This document shows positions 18,925-29,606 of a stretch of DNA of 40,018 bases, one piece after another (positions within the stretch are counted from its first letter, which is position 1; every line of letters begins with the position of its first letter). Position numbers and translations under genes: made by a program. The stretch covers positions 1 through 40,018 of the forward strand of contig JAGWXV010000005.1 of the NCBI GenBank assembly GCA_018969705.1, given 5' to 3'. Source of the stretch: Betaproteobacteria bacterium. Its GTDB lineage: Bacteria; Pseudomonadota; Gammaproteobacteria; Burkholderiales; Burkholderiaceae_A. The notes under the pieces are model-generated. The model was not told the origin of the DNA. It worked only from the letters and a program-made list of their open reading frames with translations, and did not search any database.

Positions 18925-20232
18925 TTACCGCTGTGCGACTGGTTTTGCTGATCTTGGTGTTGGGCCGACAAACAACTGTCGCGGACGGCCAATCTTGTAT
19001 TCCGGATCCGTAATCATCTCTTTCCACTGACTGATCCAGCCAATGGTGCGCGCGAGCGCGAATATGCAGGTGAACGCGTCCGTGGGGATGCCCAGGGCCC
19101 GCTGTACGATCCCGGAGTAAAAATCGACGTTGGGATAGAGCTTACGCTGAACAAAGTAGTCGTCCTCCAGGGCGATCTTCTCCAGCGCCATGGCGAGCTT
19201 GAAAATAGGATCGTTCTCAAGGCCGAGTTCCGCGAGCACCTCGCGGCAGGTCTCCTGCATCAGTCGGGCCCTGGGATCAAAGTTTTTATAGACCCGATGG
19301 CCAAAGCCCATCAGGCGCACGCCTGAATTTTTATCCTTGACCTTCTCCATGAACTCGCCGACCTTGGCTACACCACCATTGGCATTGAGCTCTTCAAGCA
19401 TCGTCAGGCAGGCCTCATTGGCACCCCCGTGGGCCGGGCCCCAGAGGCAGGCAACGCCGGAAGCGATTGCGGCAAAGGGGCTGGTGCCAGAGGAGCCACA
19501 CAGCCGAACGGTTGATGTGGAGGCGTTTTGTTCATGATCGGCATGCAGAATAAAAATCCGATCCATCGCGCGGACCAATACATCGTTGAGCTTATAGGGC
19601 TCACACGGGGTCGCAAACATCATGCGCATAAAGTTACCCGTGTATGACAGATCGTTTTGCGGGTAGATAAACGGCTGACCAATGCTGTATTTGTACGACA
19701 AGGCGACCAGGGTCGGCATCTTGGCAATAAGCCGAATTGCGGAAATATCCTGCTGTTCGGCCGAATTGATGTCCATGCTATCGGGATAAAACGCTGAGAG
19801 CGCGCCGATCATGCCAGTCAGAATGGCCATCGGATGGGCATCACGCCGAAATCCACGCAGAAAGAACTGCATCTGTTCGTGGACCATGGTGTGATGCATT
19901 ACTAAATTCTGAAATTCCGCCTTCTGTGTGGCGTTCGGCAGCTCGCCGTAATACAACAAGTAGCAGACTTCAAGGAAATCGCAGTGGACCGCAAGCTCTT
20001 GAATCGGATAGCCGCGGTACAGCAGCTCTCCCTTATCCCCGTCGATAAAGGTAATCGTCGACTGGCAGGAGGCCGTTGAAAGAAATCCTGAGTCGTAAGT
20101 GAACTTGCCGGTGGTTCCGTAGAGCTTACGAATATCGATGACATCCGGCCCAACCGAGCCCTTCAGAATCGGGAACTCAACCGTTGGCGTGCCATCGGTA
20201 AATGAGAGGGTAGCTTTGTGTTCAGTGGTCAT
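18925..20232 (-). CDS. gltA: citrate synthase
   Basis: 435 aa; [49 protein letters not shown]. Confidence 0.97.
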   Translation of the reverse strand: MTTEHKATLSFTDGTPTVEFPILKGSVGPDVIDIRKLYGTTGKFTYDSGFLSTASCQSTITFIDGDKGELLYRGYPIQELAVHCDFLEVCYLLYYGELPNATQKAEFQNLVMHHTMVHEQMQFFLRGFRRDAHPMAILTGMIGALSAFYPDSMDINSAEQQDISAIRLIAKMPTLVALSYKYSIGQPFIYPQNDLSYTGNFMRMMFATPCEPYKLNDVLVRAMDRIFILHADHEQNASTSTVRLCGSSGTSPFAAIASGVACLWGPAHGGANEACLTMLEELNANGGVAKVGEFMEKVKDKNSGVRLMGFGHRVYKNFDPRARLMQETCREVLAELGLENDPIFKLAMALEKIALEDDYFVQRKLYPNVDFYSGIVQRALGIPTDAFTCIFALARTIGWISQWKEMITDPEYKIGRPRQLFVGPTPRSAKPVAQR

Positions 20233-20268
20233 CGTGGTTCCTTTCCCCGCGCAGTATCGACGACAAAA

Positions 20269-20601
20269 TCAACGGCCCGACGCATCACGGGCTCTAATTT
20301 TCTCTAGTACCGACTTCACCTCAGGGCAATCGAGATCACCCTGGGGCTCTTCACGTCCTACCAACAAATCCAGCAGGTCGTTATCACTTAAATCCAGCAA
20401 ACGGGCCAGGCCATCGTGGTCCGCCAGAGTAATCTGGCCTTGCCACTGCTGAAAAAAATGTTCGAGCAGAAGGTCGTTTTCAAGCAATCCACGGCGTGAT
20501 CGCCAACGCAGACGTCGGGCCCACCCCTCTGGAGCAAGCCCACGCTGGGCATCTGCGGTCGGGCTGGCCAAGGCAAACGGATCGGGCTGCATCATGGCCA
20601 A
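20269..20601 (-). CDS. sdhE: SdhE-type FAD assembly factor (succinate dehydrogenase flavinylation)
   Basis: RLRWRSRRGLLENDLLLEHFF contains the RGxxE motif; located directly downstream of sdhB. Confidence 0.85.
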   Translation of the reverse strand: MAMMQPDPFALASPTADAQRGLAPEGWARRLRWRSRRGLLENDLLLEHFFQQWQGQITLADHDGLARLLDLSDNDLLDLLVGREEPQGDLDCPEVKSVLEKIRARDASGR

Positions 20602-20620
20602 GTCGCTGTACTTTTTAAGG

Positions 20621-21334
20621 TCAGACTGTTCGGCGGACCATCAGCTCTTTAATCTTGCCGATGGCTTTGGTCGGATTAAGCCCCTTGGGGCAGACATCCA
20701 CGCAGTTCATGATGGTGTGACAGCGAAAGAGCCGGTAAGGATCTTCGAGATTATCGAGCCGTTCGCTGGTGGCCTGATCCCGACTGTCTGCAATGAACCG
20801 ATAGGCCTGCAGAAGGCCCGCAGGGCCAACAAACTTATCAGGGTTCCACCAAAATGATGGGCAGCTCGTCGAGCAGCAGGCGCACAGGATGCACTCATAA
20901 AGACCATCAAGCTCTTCGCGCTCCTCGGGCGACTGAAGCCGCTCCTTCTCAGGGGGCGGTGTGTCATTGATCAAAAACGGTTTCACGGAGTGGTACTGCT
21001 TGAAGAACTGCGTCATATCGACAATCAGATCCCGCACCACCGGCAGCCCAGGAAGTGGACGCAGCACAATCGGTTCTTTTAGTTCACGCAGGTTGGTAAT
21101 GCAGGCAAGCCCATTTTTGCCATTGATATTCATCGCATCCGACCCGCAGACGCCCTCGCGGCAGGAGCGGCGAAACGACAAGGAATCGTCCTGATCGCTT
21201 TTGATTCGCATCAACGCATCGAGCAGCATCTTGTCGGTGTCTTTTAGCTCCACCGTTAGATCCTGCATATAGGGCTTCGCGTCTTTATCAGGATCGTAGC
21301 GATAAATTGAAAACCGAACGCTTCGGGCGGTCAT
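20621..21334 (-). CDS. sdhB: succinate dehydrogenase iron-sulfur subunit
   Basis: [55 protein letters not shown]. Confidence 0.97.
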   Translation of the reverse strand: MTARSVRFSIYRYDPDKDAKPYMQDLTVELKDTDKMLLDALMRIKSDQDDSLSFRRSCREGVCGSDAMNINGKNGLACITNLRELKEPIVLRPLPGLPVVRDLIVDMTQFFKQYHSVKPFLINDTPPPEKERLQSPEEREELDGLYECILCACCSTSCPSFWWNPDKFVGPAGLLQAYRFIADSRDQATSERLDNLEDPYRLFRCHTIMNCVDVCPKGLNPTKAIGKIKELMVRRTV

Positions 21335-21336
21335 GA

Positions 21337-23115
21337 TCAGAAGGTCCTTTTCTTGGGCACAAAGGTTTCAACAGTCAACGGTTTTAAATTCACGGGCTTG
21401 TAATCCAGCCGGTTGCCATCGGAATACCAGAGCGAGTGGCGCATCCAGTTGGCATCATCACGCTCCGGAAAATCACGATGGGCATGGGCCCCGCGGCTTT
21501 CCTTGCGGGCCTCTGCAGATATGATCGTGGCCTTCGCGGTCTCCATCAGGTTATCGAGCTCCAAGGCCTCAATGCGGGCGGTGTTAAACACCTTTGACTT
21601 GTCCGCCACATGGACCCGTTTCGCCTTCTCGGCGATTTCGAGAATCTTCGCCTTGCCTTCAGAAAGCAGCTCCTCGGTGCGAAAGACACCGCAATAGTGC
21701 TGCATGGTGTCGCGAATACTCTGCGCCACATCCTGGACCCGTTCGCCAGAGGTCGAGGCCTCAAGCCGGGCAAGCCGTGAGAGCGGCAAGTCGGCGCCGG
21801 TTGCCGGCAGGTCTTTATGAAGCTTGTCTTTCAAGTTCGCACCAACGATGTGATTTCCTGCTGCGCGGCCAAACACCACTAAGTCCAGGAGCGAATTCGT
21901 GCCCAGGCGATTCGCGCCGTGTACCGACACACAGGCGCACTCTCCGATGGCGTACAGGCCACTAATAATCGCGTTCGGGTTGCCGCCTTTGGGTGCCACC
22001 ACCTGGCCATAAATATTGGTCGGAATGCCGCCCATTTGATAGTGAATCGTGGGCACCACCGGAATCGGCTCTTTGATCGGATCAACGTTGGCAAACTTGA
22101 TGGCGATCTCACGAATCGAGGGCAGCTTTTTCATGATCTTCTCAGCGCCCAGGTGGTCAAGCTTTAAGAGCACATGATCTTTTTTGGGTCCGCAGCCCCG
22201 GCCCTCTTTGATTTCCTGATCCATTGATCGCGAGACAAAGTCGCGCGGTGCGAGGTCTTTCAGGGTGGGTGCATAACGCTCCATAAACCGCTCGCCGTTG
22301 CAGTTCAGCAGGATGCCGCCTTCTCCCCGGACGCCCTCGGTAATCAGCACGCCCGCACCTGCAACGCCGGTGGGATGGAACTGCCAAAACTCCATGTCTT
22401 CCAGCGGAATGTCTGCGCGCGCTGCCATGCCCATGCCGTCCCCGGTATTGATGAAGGCATTTGTGGAGGCCGCCCAGATGCGGCCTGCGCCACCCGTTGC
22501 AAACACGGTGACCTTGGCCTCAAGGATCATGACCTCGCCGGTCTCCATTTCAAGCGCCACGACTCCAACGCAGTCGCCATCGGCATCCCGAATGATGTCA
22601 AGCGCCATCCATTCCACGAAAAACTGGGTCCGCGCGCGGACATTGCGCTGATAAAGGGTGTGCAGTAAAGCATGGCCCGTGCGGTCTGCCGCGCAGCATG
22701 AGCGCTGGACTGGCTTTTCACCGAAGTTTGCGGTGTGGCCGCCAAAAGGCCGCTGATAAATCGTGCCATCCGGATTGCGATCAAAGGGCATGCCAAAGTG
22801 CTCAAGCTCATAGACGACCTTGGGTGCCTCACGGCACATGAACTCAATGGCGTCTTGATCGCCGAGGTAATCGGAGCCCTTGACCGTATCGAACATGTGC
22901 CAGTACCAGCTGTCGTCGCTCATGTTGCCGAGCGAAGCGCCGATGCCGCCTTGGGCTGCAACCGTGTGTGAGCGCGTGGGAAATACTTTTGAGAGCACGG
23001 CCACATTCAGCCCCGCCTCAGCGAGTTGCAGCGAGCAGCGCATTCCAGCACCGCCTGCGCCAACGATCACAGCGTCAAATCTGCGCCGGGGCAGATTCTT
23101 TGTCTGATTTGACAT
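21337..23115 (-). CDS. sdhA: succinate dehydrogenase flavoprotein subunit
   Basis: [52 protein letters not shown]. Start set at MSNQTKNL; track start 23181 would overlap sdhD heavily. Confidence 0.96.
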   Translation of the reverse strand: MSNQTKNLPRRRFDAVIVGAGGAGMRCSLQLAEAGLNVAVLSKVFPTRSHTVAAQGGIGASLGNMSDDSWYWHMFDTVKGSDYLGDQDAIEFMCREAPKVVYELEHFGMPFDRNPDGTIYQRPFGGHTANFGEKPVQRSCCAADRTGHALLHTLYQRNVRARTQFFVEWMALDIIRDADGDCVGVVALEMETGEVMILEAKVTVFATGGAGRIWAASTNAFINTGDGMGMAARADIPLEDMEFWQFHPTGVAGAGVLITEGVRGEGGILLNCNGERFMERYAPTLKDLAPRDFVSRSMDQEIKEGRGCGPKKDHVLLKLDHLGAEKIMKKLPSIREIAIKFANVDPIKEPIPVVPTIHYQMGGIPTNIYGQVVAPKGGNPNAIISGLYAIGECACVSVHGANRLGTNSLLDLVVFGRAAGNHIVGANLKDKLHKDLPATGADLPLSRLARLEASTSGERVQDVAQSIRDTMQHYCGVFRTEELLSEGKAKILEIAEKAKRVHVADKSKVFNTARIEALELDNLMETAKATIISAEARKESRGAHAHRDFPERDDANWMRHSLWYSDGNRLDYKPVNLKPLTVETFVPKKRTF

Positions 23116-23129
23116 CACTTCAGCCACGA

Positions 23130-23510
23130 TCACACCCTCCAGAGAATTTCGATCGCCCACACGCCACAGCCCACCAGCCACAGGATGGTGAAGATCTGCA
23201 GACCAAGACGGATGCCGACTGGCTTGACATAGTCCATCCAGATGTCACGGATGCCCACCCAAGCGTGATAGATCAACGCGAGCAACGCCAAGAGCGTAAA
23301 CACCTTCATGCCTGTGGAAGCGAAAAGCCCGGCCCAGCCGCCGTAGCCTGGCTCTGCAGCGAGCATCGCCATCACAAACAGCACAACCGCATACGAGCCG
23401 ATCACGGCGGCAGTTACCCGCTGGGCCAGCCAATCCCGCAAGCCGTAATGGGCGCCGACCACAAGCCGTTTTGGCCCGATATTGTTCGAAGAATTCGTTG
23501 TCACGCTCAT
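23130..23510 (-). CDS. sdhD: succinate dehydrogenase membrane anchor subunit
   Basis: RLVVGAHYGLRDWLAQRVTAAVIGSYAV, three TM segments, YHAWVGIRDIWMDYVKP. Confidence 0.93.
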   Translation of the reverse strand: MSVTTNSSNNIGPKRLVVGAHYGLRDWLAQRVTAAVIGSYAVVLFVMAMLAAEPGYGGWAGLFASTGMKVFTLLALLALIYHAWVGIRDIWMDYVKPVGIRLGLQIFTILWLVGCGVWAIEILWRV

Positions 23511-23513
23511 GGC

Positions 23514-23924
23514 TTAAAAGGCTCCAAAGATTTTTAGCCAGGCCAACACAGAGCAGCCCAGCGTTGCAATGAGCACTGCCCTGCCCCAGGAGGCGGACTG
23601 CTCTTTGGCAAGTCCGATATGCAGATCGCTAAAAAGGTGGCGTATGCCTGCAAACAAATGGTGCAAAAATGCCCAGGCCAGACCGCAGAGAATGAGCTTC
23701 ACCATAAATGAATCGAGCACCTCCATCAGCTGCGCATGGCTGAGTTCAGAAGTGATGCTCCAATCAAAGAGCAATAGCACCAGCGGCAAGGCGAGGAACA
23801 TTGCAGCGCCGCTGACCCGGTGCAGGATCGATACAACTCCTGCGGCGGGAAGCCGATACTGAAGAATCTGCGTGATGTGAATATTACGAAACTGCGGGCG
23901 CGACTTTTTCGAAAGTTCGCTCAT
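23514..23924 (-). CDS. sdhC: succinate dehydrogenase cytochrome b556 subunit
   Basis: RPQFRNIHITQILQYRLPAAGVVSILHRVSGAAMF, HHLFAGIRHLFSDLHIG; start MSELSKK at 23924 preceded by AGGGGG. Confidence 0.94.
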   Translation of the reverse strand: MSELSKKSRPQFRNIHITQILQYRLPAAGVVSILHRVSGAAMFLALPLVLLLFDWSITSELSHAQLMEVLDSFMVKLILCGLAWAFLHHLFAGIRHLFSDLHIGLAKEQSASWGRAVLIATLGCSVLAWLKIFGAF

Positions 23925-23971
23925 GGATCCCCCTGAAGGACTAACCATTTTTTCTTATTGTGCTCCGCGAG

Positions 23972-24016
23972 ATTATAAGAGCCCTTTTTGACACCGCCTA
24001 GGGTGAACCCTAAACT
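23972..24016. promoter_or_regulatory. divergent sdhC / mdh promoter pair with shared palindrome
   Basis: Plus: TTGACA (23988-23993)-N17-TAAACT (24011-24016). Minus: TATAAT (23977-23972). Perfect palindrome TAGGGT-GA-ACCCTA at 23999-24012 sits between them. Confidence 0.7.
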
Positions 24017-24065
24017 CTGCCTGTTTTATTGCCCTTAAAACATGACTCTTTCCCAAGGAGCGACC

Positions 24066-25061
24066 TTGAGCCAGACCAAATCCCCCATGCGAATCGCTGT
24101 GACCGGCGCTGCCGGCCAGATCGGCTACAGCCTTCTATTTCGTATCGCCAACGGAGACCTGCTGGGCAAAGACCAGCCGGTCATTTTGCAGCTGCTGGAA
24201 ATTCCCGACGAAAAAGCTCAGAAAGCCCTTAAAGGCGTAATGATGGAAATCGATGACTGCGCCTTCCCGCTACTGGCTGGGATGACAGCGCACAGCGACC
24301 CCATGACTGCGTTCAAAGATATCGACATCGCGCTTTTGGTGGGCGCCCGGCCGCGGGGCCCGGGAATGGAACGCAAGGATCTGCTGTCAGCCAACGCGCA
24401 AATCTTTACCGCCCAAGGCAAGGCACTGAATTCGGTCGCCAAACGCACCGTTCGGGTGCTTGTCGTGGGCAATCCTGCCAACACCAATGCTTATATCGCG
24501 ATGAAGTCGGCCCCGGATCTGCCGAAAAAGAACTTCACGGCCATGCTTCGACTGGACCACAACCGTGCCTTATCCCAAATCGCCGCCAAGACCGGTAAGC
24601 CGGTGGGCGCGATTGAAAAGCTGATTGTCTGGGGCAATCACAGCCCCACCATGTACCCCGATTACCGGTTTGCAACGATCGCGGGCCAGAGCGTGAAATC
24701 CATGATTAACGACGAGATCTGGAATAAAGATGTCTTTCTTCCGACGGTCGGCAAACGCGGCGCGGCGATCATTGATGCCCGCGGCCTGTCCTCCGCCGCC
24801 TCGGCGGCCAATGCGGCCATCGACCATATGCGTGACTGGGTGCTCGGCACTCAGGGCAAGTGGGTCACGATGGGCATTGCCTCCGATGGCTCTTACGATA
24901 TTCCGCAAGAGATCATCTATGGCTACCCTGTGATCTGCTCGGGCGGCGATTACCAGATTGTTCAGGGGCTGAAAATCGATGGGTTTTCCCGCGAACGGAT
25001 GACTCACACGCTCAACGAGTTGCTTGAAGAGCGTGATGGCGTAAAGCACCTTCTAGGCTAA
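24066..25061 (+). CDS. mdh: malate dehydrogenase (likely TTG start)
   Basis: [58 protein letters not shown] 5 nt upstream of TTG 24066; the track start ATG 24042 lacks an SD. Confidence 0.95.
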   Translation: MSQTKSPMRIAVTGAAGQIGYSLLFRIANGDLLGKDQPVILQLLEIPDEKAQKALKGVMMEIDDCAFPLLAGMTAHSDPMTAFKDIDIALLVGARPRGPGMERKDLLSANAQIFTAQGKALNSVAKRTVRVLVVGNPANTNAYIAMKSAPDLPKKNFTAMLRLDHNRALSQIAAKTGKPVGAIEKLIVWGNHSPTMYPDYRFATIAGQSVKSMINDEIWNKDVFLPTVGKRGAAIIDARGLSSAASAANAAIDHMRDWVLGTQGKWVTMGIASDGSYDIPQEIIYGYPVICSGGDYQIVQGLKIDGFSRERMTHTLNELLEERDGVKHLLG

Positions 25062-25068
25062 ATCGACA

Positions 25069-26058
25069 ATGCCTGCCCTGCATCCGGATGACGTCCTGTT
25101 TCAGGGCTCCGGACAGGGCACTGGGGCGCCATCGTGCTGCGAGCACTACGCCGGCGATGAAAAAAAGCTCCGCAAGGCGTTCGCCCTGCAGCAGGAATTG
25201 GCGGGCGCCTTTGATGTCACTGCGGACCTCGAAGATGGGGCGGCCTCGGGCCAAGAAGAGTCCACCGCCCGATTATTGTCGGGAATCCTCGCCGAGCCAC
25301 GGCCCCCAGGCCATCATGCTGGCTGCCGGGTCCACCCGGTGGATCACCCCGCATTTGATTCAGATGTTGGGCTCTTGCTGGCGGCAAAGCCCGCACAGCT
25401 CTCCTACATCACCATCCCAAAGCTCACCGGGATGTCCCAACTTCAGCAGGCGCTTGCCGTGTTGGACTCGGCCGCAAGGAAAACAGACTTTGGCGCCGAG
25501 ATCGCGCTTCAGATTCTGGTTGAAGATGAAGGCGTGATCTTTGAGCTTGCTGAGATTGCTGCCCACCCACGGGTCCGTTTTATCTCATTTGGACAGATGG
25601 ATTTCACCAGCAGCCACCGTGGTGCAATTCCTGTCTCGGCAATGAAGAGTCCAGGCCAATTTGATCACCCCTTAATGCGTCGGGCCAAGCTGGAAATCAG
25701 CGCCGCCTGCCATGCCAGCGGAAAAATTCCGACCCATAACCCGACCACAGATTTTCAGTCCGCCACGCAGGCAGGCGCTGATGCCCGAAGGGCCCGGCAT
25801 GAATTCGGTTTTTTACGCATGTGGAGTATTCACCCCAACCAAGTCCGACAGATTCTTGCCGCTTTTGGCCCAAGCCATGACGAGATCGAGGATGCGAGCC
25901 GAATTCTGCTAGCAGCCCAGGCGGCAGACTGGGGGCCGATCGCCGATCGTGGCCTGCTGCATGATCGGGCAAGTTATCGATATTTCTGGGACTTACTCAG
26001 GCGCGCCCAATCGGCGGGCGGGGATATTCCGCAGGCAGCACGCCAGGCTTTTTTCTAA
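25069..26058 (+). CDS. HpcH/HpaI aldolase / CitE-like CoA-ester lyase family protein
   Basis: FDVTADLEDGAASGQEE, YITIPKLTGMSQLQ, ILVEDEGVIFELAEIAAHPRVRFISFGQMDFTSS, MWSIHPNQVRQI resemble the CitE/malyl-CoA lyase fold. Confidence 0.85.
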   Translation: MPALHPDDVLFQGSGQGTGAPSCCEHYAGDEKKLRKAFALQQELAGAFDVTADLEDGAASGQEESTARLLSGILAEPRPPGHHAGCRVHPVDHPAFDSDVGLLLAAKPAQLSYITIPKLTGMSQLQQALAVLDSAARKTDFGAEIALQILVEDEGVIFELAEIAAHPRVRFISFGQMDFTSSHRGAIPVSAMKSPGQFDHPLMRRAKLEISAACHASGKIPTHNPTTDFQSATQAGADARRARHEFGFLRMWSIHPNQVRQILAAFGPSHDEIEDASRILLAAQAADWGPIADRGLLHDRASYRYFWDLLRRAQSAGGDIPQAARQAFF

Positions 26059-26130
26059 AATAGAGTGTCTGCGTGACACGGCGCTGTTCTGCGCAGTTAA
26101 AAACAACAAAGCGACTTCAGGGAGCCCGCT

Positions 26131-28824
26131 ATGCCACACAATCTTCACAACAGTCTTCGCGAATTCAAAACTGCCGCAGGCAAGTCTGGCAAGTTTTATA
26201 GCCTGCCCGCCCTCGAGCAGGCGGGTGTTGCGAAAATCTCTCGACTCCCGGTTTCAATTCGTATCGTGCTAGAGGCAGTGCTGCGCAACTGCGATGGAAA
26301 AAAAGTCACCGAGTCTCATGTGAAACAGCTTGCCAATTGGGGGCCGAGCGCACAGCGTGTTGATGAAATTCCTTTTGTGGTGGCCCGCGTTGTTTTGCAG
26401 GATTTCACGGGTGTGCCGCTTCTTGCGGATCTGGCAGCAATGCGCAATGTCGCCCATGACATGGGAAAAAATCCGAAACTGATTGAGCCCCTGGTGCCCG
26501 TTGATCTGGTGGTCGACCACTCGGTGATGATTGATCACTACGGCAAAAAAGATGCGCTCGATCTGAACATGAAGCTTGAATTTCAGCGCAATGAAGAACG
26601 CTATCAATTTATGAAGTGGGGCATGCAGGCCTTCGATACCTTTAAGGTGGTGCCACCCGGTATTGGCATCGTGCATCAGGTCAACCTTGAGTACCTTGCC
26701 CGCGGCGTACATGCCAAAGAAGGTGTTTATTACCCCGATACCCTGGTCGGGACCGATAGCCACACCACCATGATCAATGGCATTGGCGTAGTGGGCTGGG
26801 GCGTTGGCGGCATTGAAGCCGAAGCCGGCATGCTCGGTCAACCCGTTTACTTCCTCACGCCGGATGTGGTGGGTGTCAATCTGACAGGCAAGCTGCCAGA
26901 GGGCTGCACGGCAACCGATCTCGTATTGACCATCACTGAAATGCTTCGCAAGGAAAAAGTTGTCGGCAAGTTCGTGGAATTTTTCGGTGAAGGTACGGCA
27001 TCGCTGTCTCTACCCGACCGGGCCACGATCGCCAACATGGCGCCGGAATACGGAGCGACCATGGGCTTTTTCCCGGTCGACTCGGTGACCGTCGACTTTA
27101 TGCGGGCCACAGGCCGCACACCGGATGAGGTGGATGCTTTTGAGGCCTACTTTAAAGCCCAGGAGCTCTTTGGCATTCCGAAAGCTGGCCAGATCGACTA
27201 CACGAAATCGGTCTCACTGGATCTCTCAAGCATCAAGCCCTCGCTGGCCGGCCCCAAACGGCCTCAGGATCGTATTGAGTTAACGAGCCTGAAAGAGACA
27301 TTTGGGGAATTGTTCTCCAAGCCAGTTGCGGAAAACGGCTTCGCGCAGCCTGCAGCAGCACTAACAAAACGCATTAAAGCCGGTGACGCAGAAATCGGTA
27401 ACGGCGATGTACTTATTGCAGCCATTACATCGTGCACCAACACGTCAAACCCTGGGGTCTTGCTCGCGGCGGGCCTGCTTGCGAAAAAAGCAGTCGAAAA
27501 GGGCCTCACGGTGAAGTCGCACATCAAGACCTCACTTGCACCGGGGAGTCGCGTGGTTACTGAATACCTGACCAAGGCGGGACTGCTGCCTTATCTAGAG
27601 AAGTTGGGCTTTTCGGTTGCCGCCTATGGCTGCACCACGTGCATTGGCAATGCCGGGGACCTGCGTCAAGAATTCAACGATGCAATTGTGAAAGAAGATC
27701 TGGTCTGTGCGGCAGTGCTTTCTGGAAACCGCAACTTTGAGGCTCGAATTCATCCCAATCTGCGGGCGAACTTTCTCGCCAGCCCTCCTTTGGTGGTCGC
27801 CTATGCGATTGCTGGCACCGTTCTCAAGGACCTCACTCAAGAACCGCTCGGACAAGGCAGTTCCGGCCCCGTTTACCTCAAGGACATCTGGCCCTCAAGC
27901 CAAGAGATTGCCGCAGTGATGGGAGTCGCGATGGATGCGCAGACCTTCCAACGCTTGTATGGCGACCTTACAAAGGACCACCATCTGTGGAACAACATCA
28001 AGGGCACGACCGGCCAGGTCTATGATTGGCCAAAATCCACCTACATCGCCCGGCCGCCGTTTTTTGACGGCTTTTCAATGTCACCAAAGGCGACGGGCTC
28101 GATTCACAACGCCCGGGCTCTGATGATCCTGGGCGACTCGGTCACAACCGACCACATTTCCCCAGCGGGATCCATCAAGGAAGCCTCGCCTGGCGGTAAA
28201 TACCTGATTGAAAATGGCGTGACCAAGGCCGACTTTAATTCCTATGGATCACGCCGGGGCAATCATGATGTGATGATGCGGGGCACCTTTGCCAACGTGC
28301 GCATCAAAAACCTGATGCTTCCACCCAAGGCCGACGGCAGTCGCGAGGAAGGCGGGCTCACCCTCTATCAGCCAAGCGGTGAGAAGATGTTCATCTACGA
28401 TGCCGCGATGAAATATCAGCAGTCAGGTGTGGCGACGATCGTTATCGGCGGCGAAGAATACGGCACCGGATCCTCCCGAGACTGGGCAGCCAAGGGCACG
28501 CAACTGCTGGGTGTGAAGGCAGTCATCGCGCGCAGCTACGAGCGGATTCACCGCTCCAATCTCGTAGGTATGGGTGTATTGCCGTTGCAGTTTAAAGGCG
28601 CCGACAGCGCAGAGCATTTGGGTTTAGATGGCACAGAATCATTTGATATCGCGATTCCCGATGGCCTGCAACCCCAACAGGACCTCACCGTTGTCATCAC
28701 CCGAAAAGATGGTACTAAACAAAATGTCACTGTCTTGTGCAGAATCGATACGCCAATTGAAGTAGATTATTTCCGCCACGGCGGCATCCTGCCCTATGTG
28801 TTGCGGGAGTTGATGGCCGCCTAG
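26131..28824 (+). CDS. acnA: aconitate hydratase AcnA
   Basis: 897 aa; [74 protein letters not shown]. Confidence 0.97.
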   Translation: MPHNLHNSLREFKTAAGKSGKFYSLPALEQAGVAKISRLPVSIRIVLEAVLRNCDGKKVTESHVKQLANWGPSAQRVDEIPFVVARVVLQDFTGVPLLADLAAMRNVAHDMGKNPKLIEPLVPVDLVVDHSVMIDHYGKKDALDLNMKLEFQRNEERYQFMKWGMQAFDTFKVVPPGIGIVHQVNLEYLARGVHAKEGVYYPDTLVGTDSHTTMINGIGVVGWGVGGIEAEAGMLGQPVYFLTPDVVGVNLTGKLPEGCTATDLVLTITEMLRKEKVVGKFVEFFGEGTASLSLPDRATIANMAPEYGATMGFFPVDSVTVDFMRATGRTPDEVDAFEAYFKAQELFGIPKAGQIDYTKSVSLDLSSIKPSLAGPKRPQDRIELTSLKETFGELFSKPVAENGFAQPAAALTKRIKAGDAEIGNGDVLIAAITSCTNTSNPGVLLAAGLLAKKAVEKGLTVKSHIKTSLAPGSRVVTEYLTKAGLLPYLEKLGFSVAAYGCTTCIGNAGDLRQEFNDAIVKEDLVCAAVLSGNRNFEARIHPNLRANFLASPPLVVAYAIAGTVLKDLTQEPLGQGSSGPVYLKDIWPSSQEIAAVMGVAMDAQTFQRLYGDLTKDHHLWNNIKGTTGQVYDWPKSTYIARPPFFDGFSMSPKATGSIHNARALMILGDSVTTDHISPAGSIKEASPGGKYLIENGVTKADFNSYGSRRGNHDVMMRGTFANVRIKNLMLPPKADGSREEGGLTLYQPSGEKMFIYDAAMKYQQSGVATIVIGGEEYGTGSSRDWAAKGTQLLGVKAVIARSYERIHRSNLVGMGVLPLQFKGADSAEHLGLDGTESFDIAIPDGLQPQQDLTVVITRKDGTKQNVTVLCRIDTPIEVDYFRHGGILPYVLRELMAA

Positions 28825-28847
28825 CGTTAACAATACGCGCCGAAACT

Positions 28848-28885
28848 AAAACGTCTGGGGGCTACGCATTCCCCGGGCGTTTTTT
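28848..28885 (+). terminator. rho-independent terminator between convergent acnA and CDO-like gene
   Basis: AAAACGTCTGGGGGCTACGCATTCCCCGGGCGTTTTTT: long stem with T tract; may work in both directions. Confidence 0.85.
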
Positions 28886-29474
28886 ATTGCGGCACCGGCG
28901 TTGAATAGCCCGAGATGAAATCCTTGGCGGGCCCACCCTCTAGCGGAAAAACATGGCGCTTTGTGGTGCCGATATCTCCGCCGTAAACATGGATACTGAT
29001 CGACACCTGATCATGATGGGCATTAATGACCTTATGAATGTCACCGTGATGGGCCGAGACAATGCTGATGTCGCCCGGGGAGAGCACCTCAAGGGCGCCC
29101 TCTGGCGCAGGAACCCCGTCGCTGCCTATCACATAGCGCTGCGAGTGCTCTTGACCACGCAGCATGCCGATCACGCCCCAGATGGTGTGATCGTGCACCG
29201 GTGTTGCCTGACCCGGGCCCCAGACAAAACTCACCACTGAGAACCGGCTCTGCGGATCGCGGTGTAGACAGTACTGCTGGTAATACTGTGGATGGGGAAC
29301 AGCGGAAGAAGACGGCAGCCAGTCGTCTTCGCGAATCAGTTCCGCAAGGAGGCTACCCACCTGATTAAGAAACTCTGGGGACCCCTTTTCGGCAGTCTCA
29401 TCGAGCAGTTCGCCCAGAGCCGCAGTGAAGTGGTCCAGTTTTTCAATTTTCAGTATCGGGGACGCGGTGGCCAT
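28884..29474 (-). CDS. cysteine dioxygenase-type (cupin) thiol dioxygenase family protein
   Basis: VSFVWGPGQATPVHDHTIWGVIGMLRGQEHSQRY and GDIHKVINAHHDQVSISIHVYGGDI match CDO/3-mercaptopropionate dioxygenase cupin motifs. Start MATASP preceded by AAAGGAGG. Confidence 0.85.
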   Translation of the reverse strand: MATASPILKIEKLDHFTAALGELLDETAEKGSPEFLNQVGSLLAELIREDDWLPSSSAVPHPQYYQQYCLHRDPQSRFSVVSFVWGPGQATPVHDHTIWGVIGMLRGQEHSQRYVIGSDGVPAPEGALEVLSPGDISIVSAHHGDIHKVINAHHDQVSISIHVYGGDIGTTKRHVFPLEGGPAKDFISGYSTPVPQ

Positions 29475-29606
29475 CACGACTCCTCCTTTGGCGACCATTA
29501 TCCCGCTAACCGCTTAGCGCGGGGTCCTTTCACATGGTTTAGGCCCGCGAATTGACCGGATCGCTCGAGTAAACTTCGGCTACCGCCCTATCTTTCGAAG
29601 CCGCCA

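Noticed and set aside
23116-23181. Upstream extension of sdhA (MAGGLWRVGDRNSLEGVIVAEV)
   Set aside because: Overlaps sdhD coding sequence by about 50 bp; MSNQTKNL or a nearby GTG is a more plausible start.
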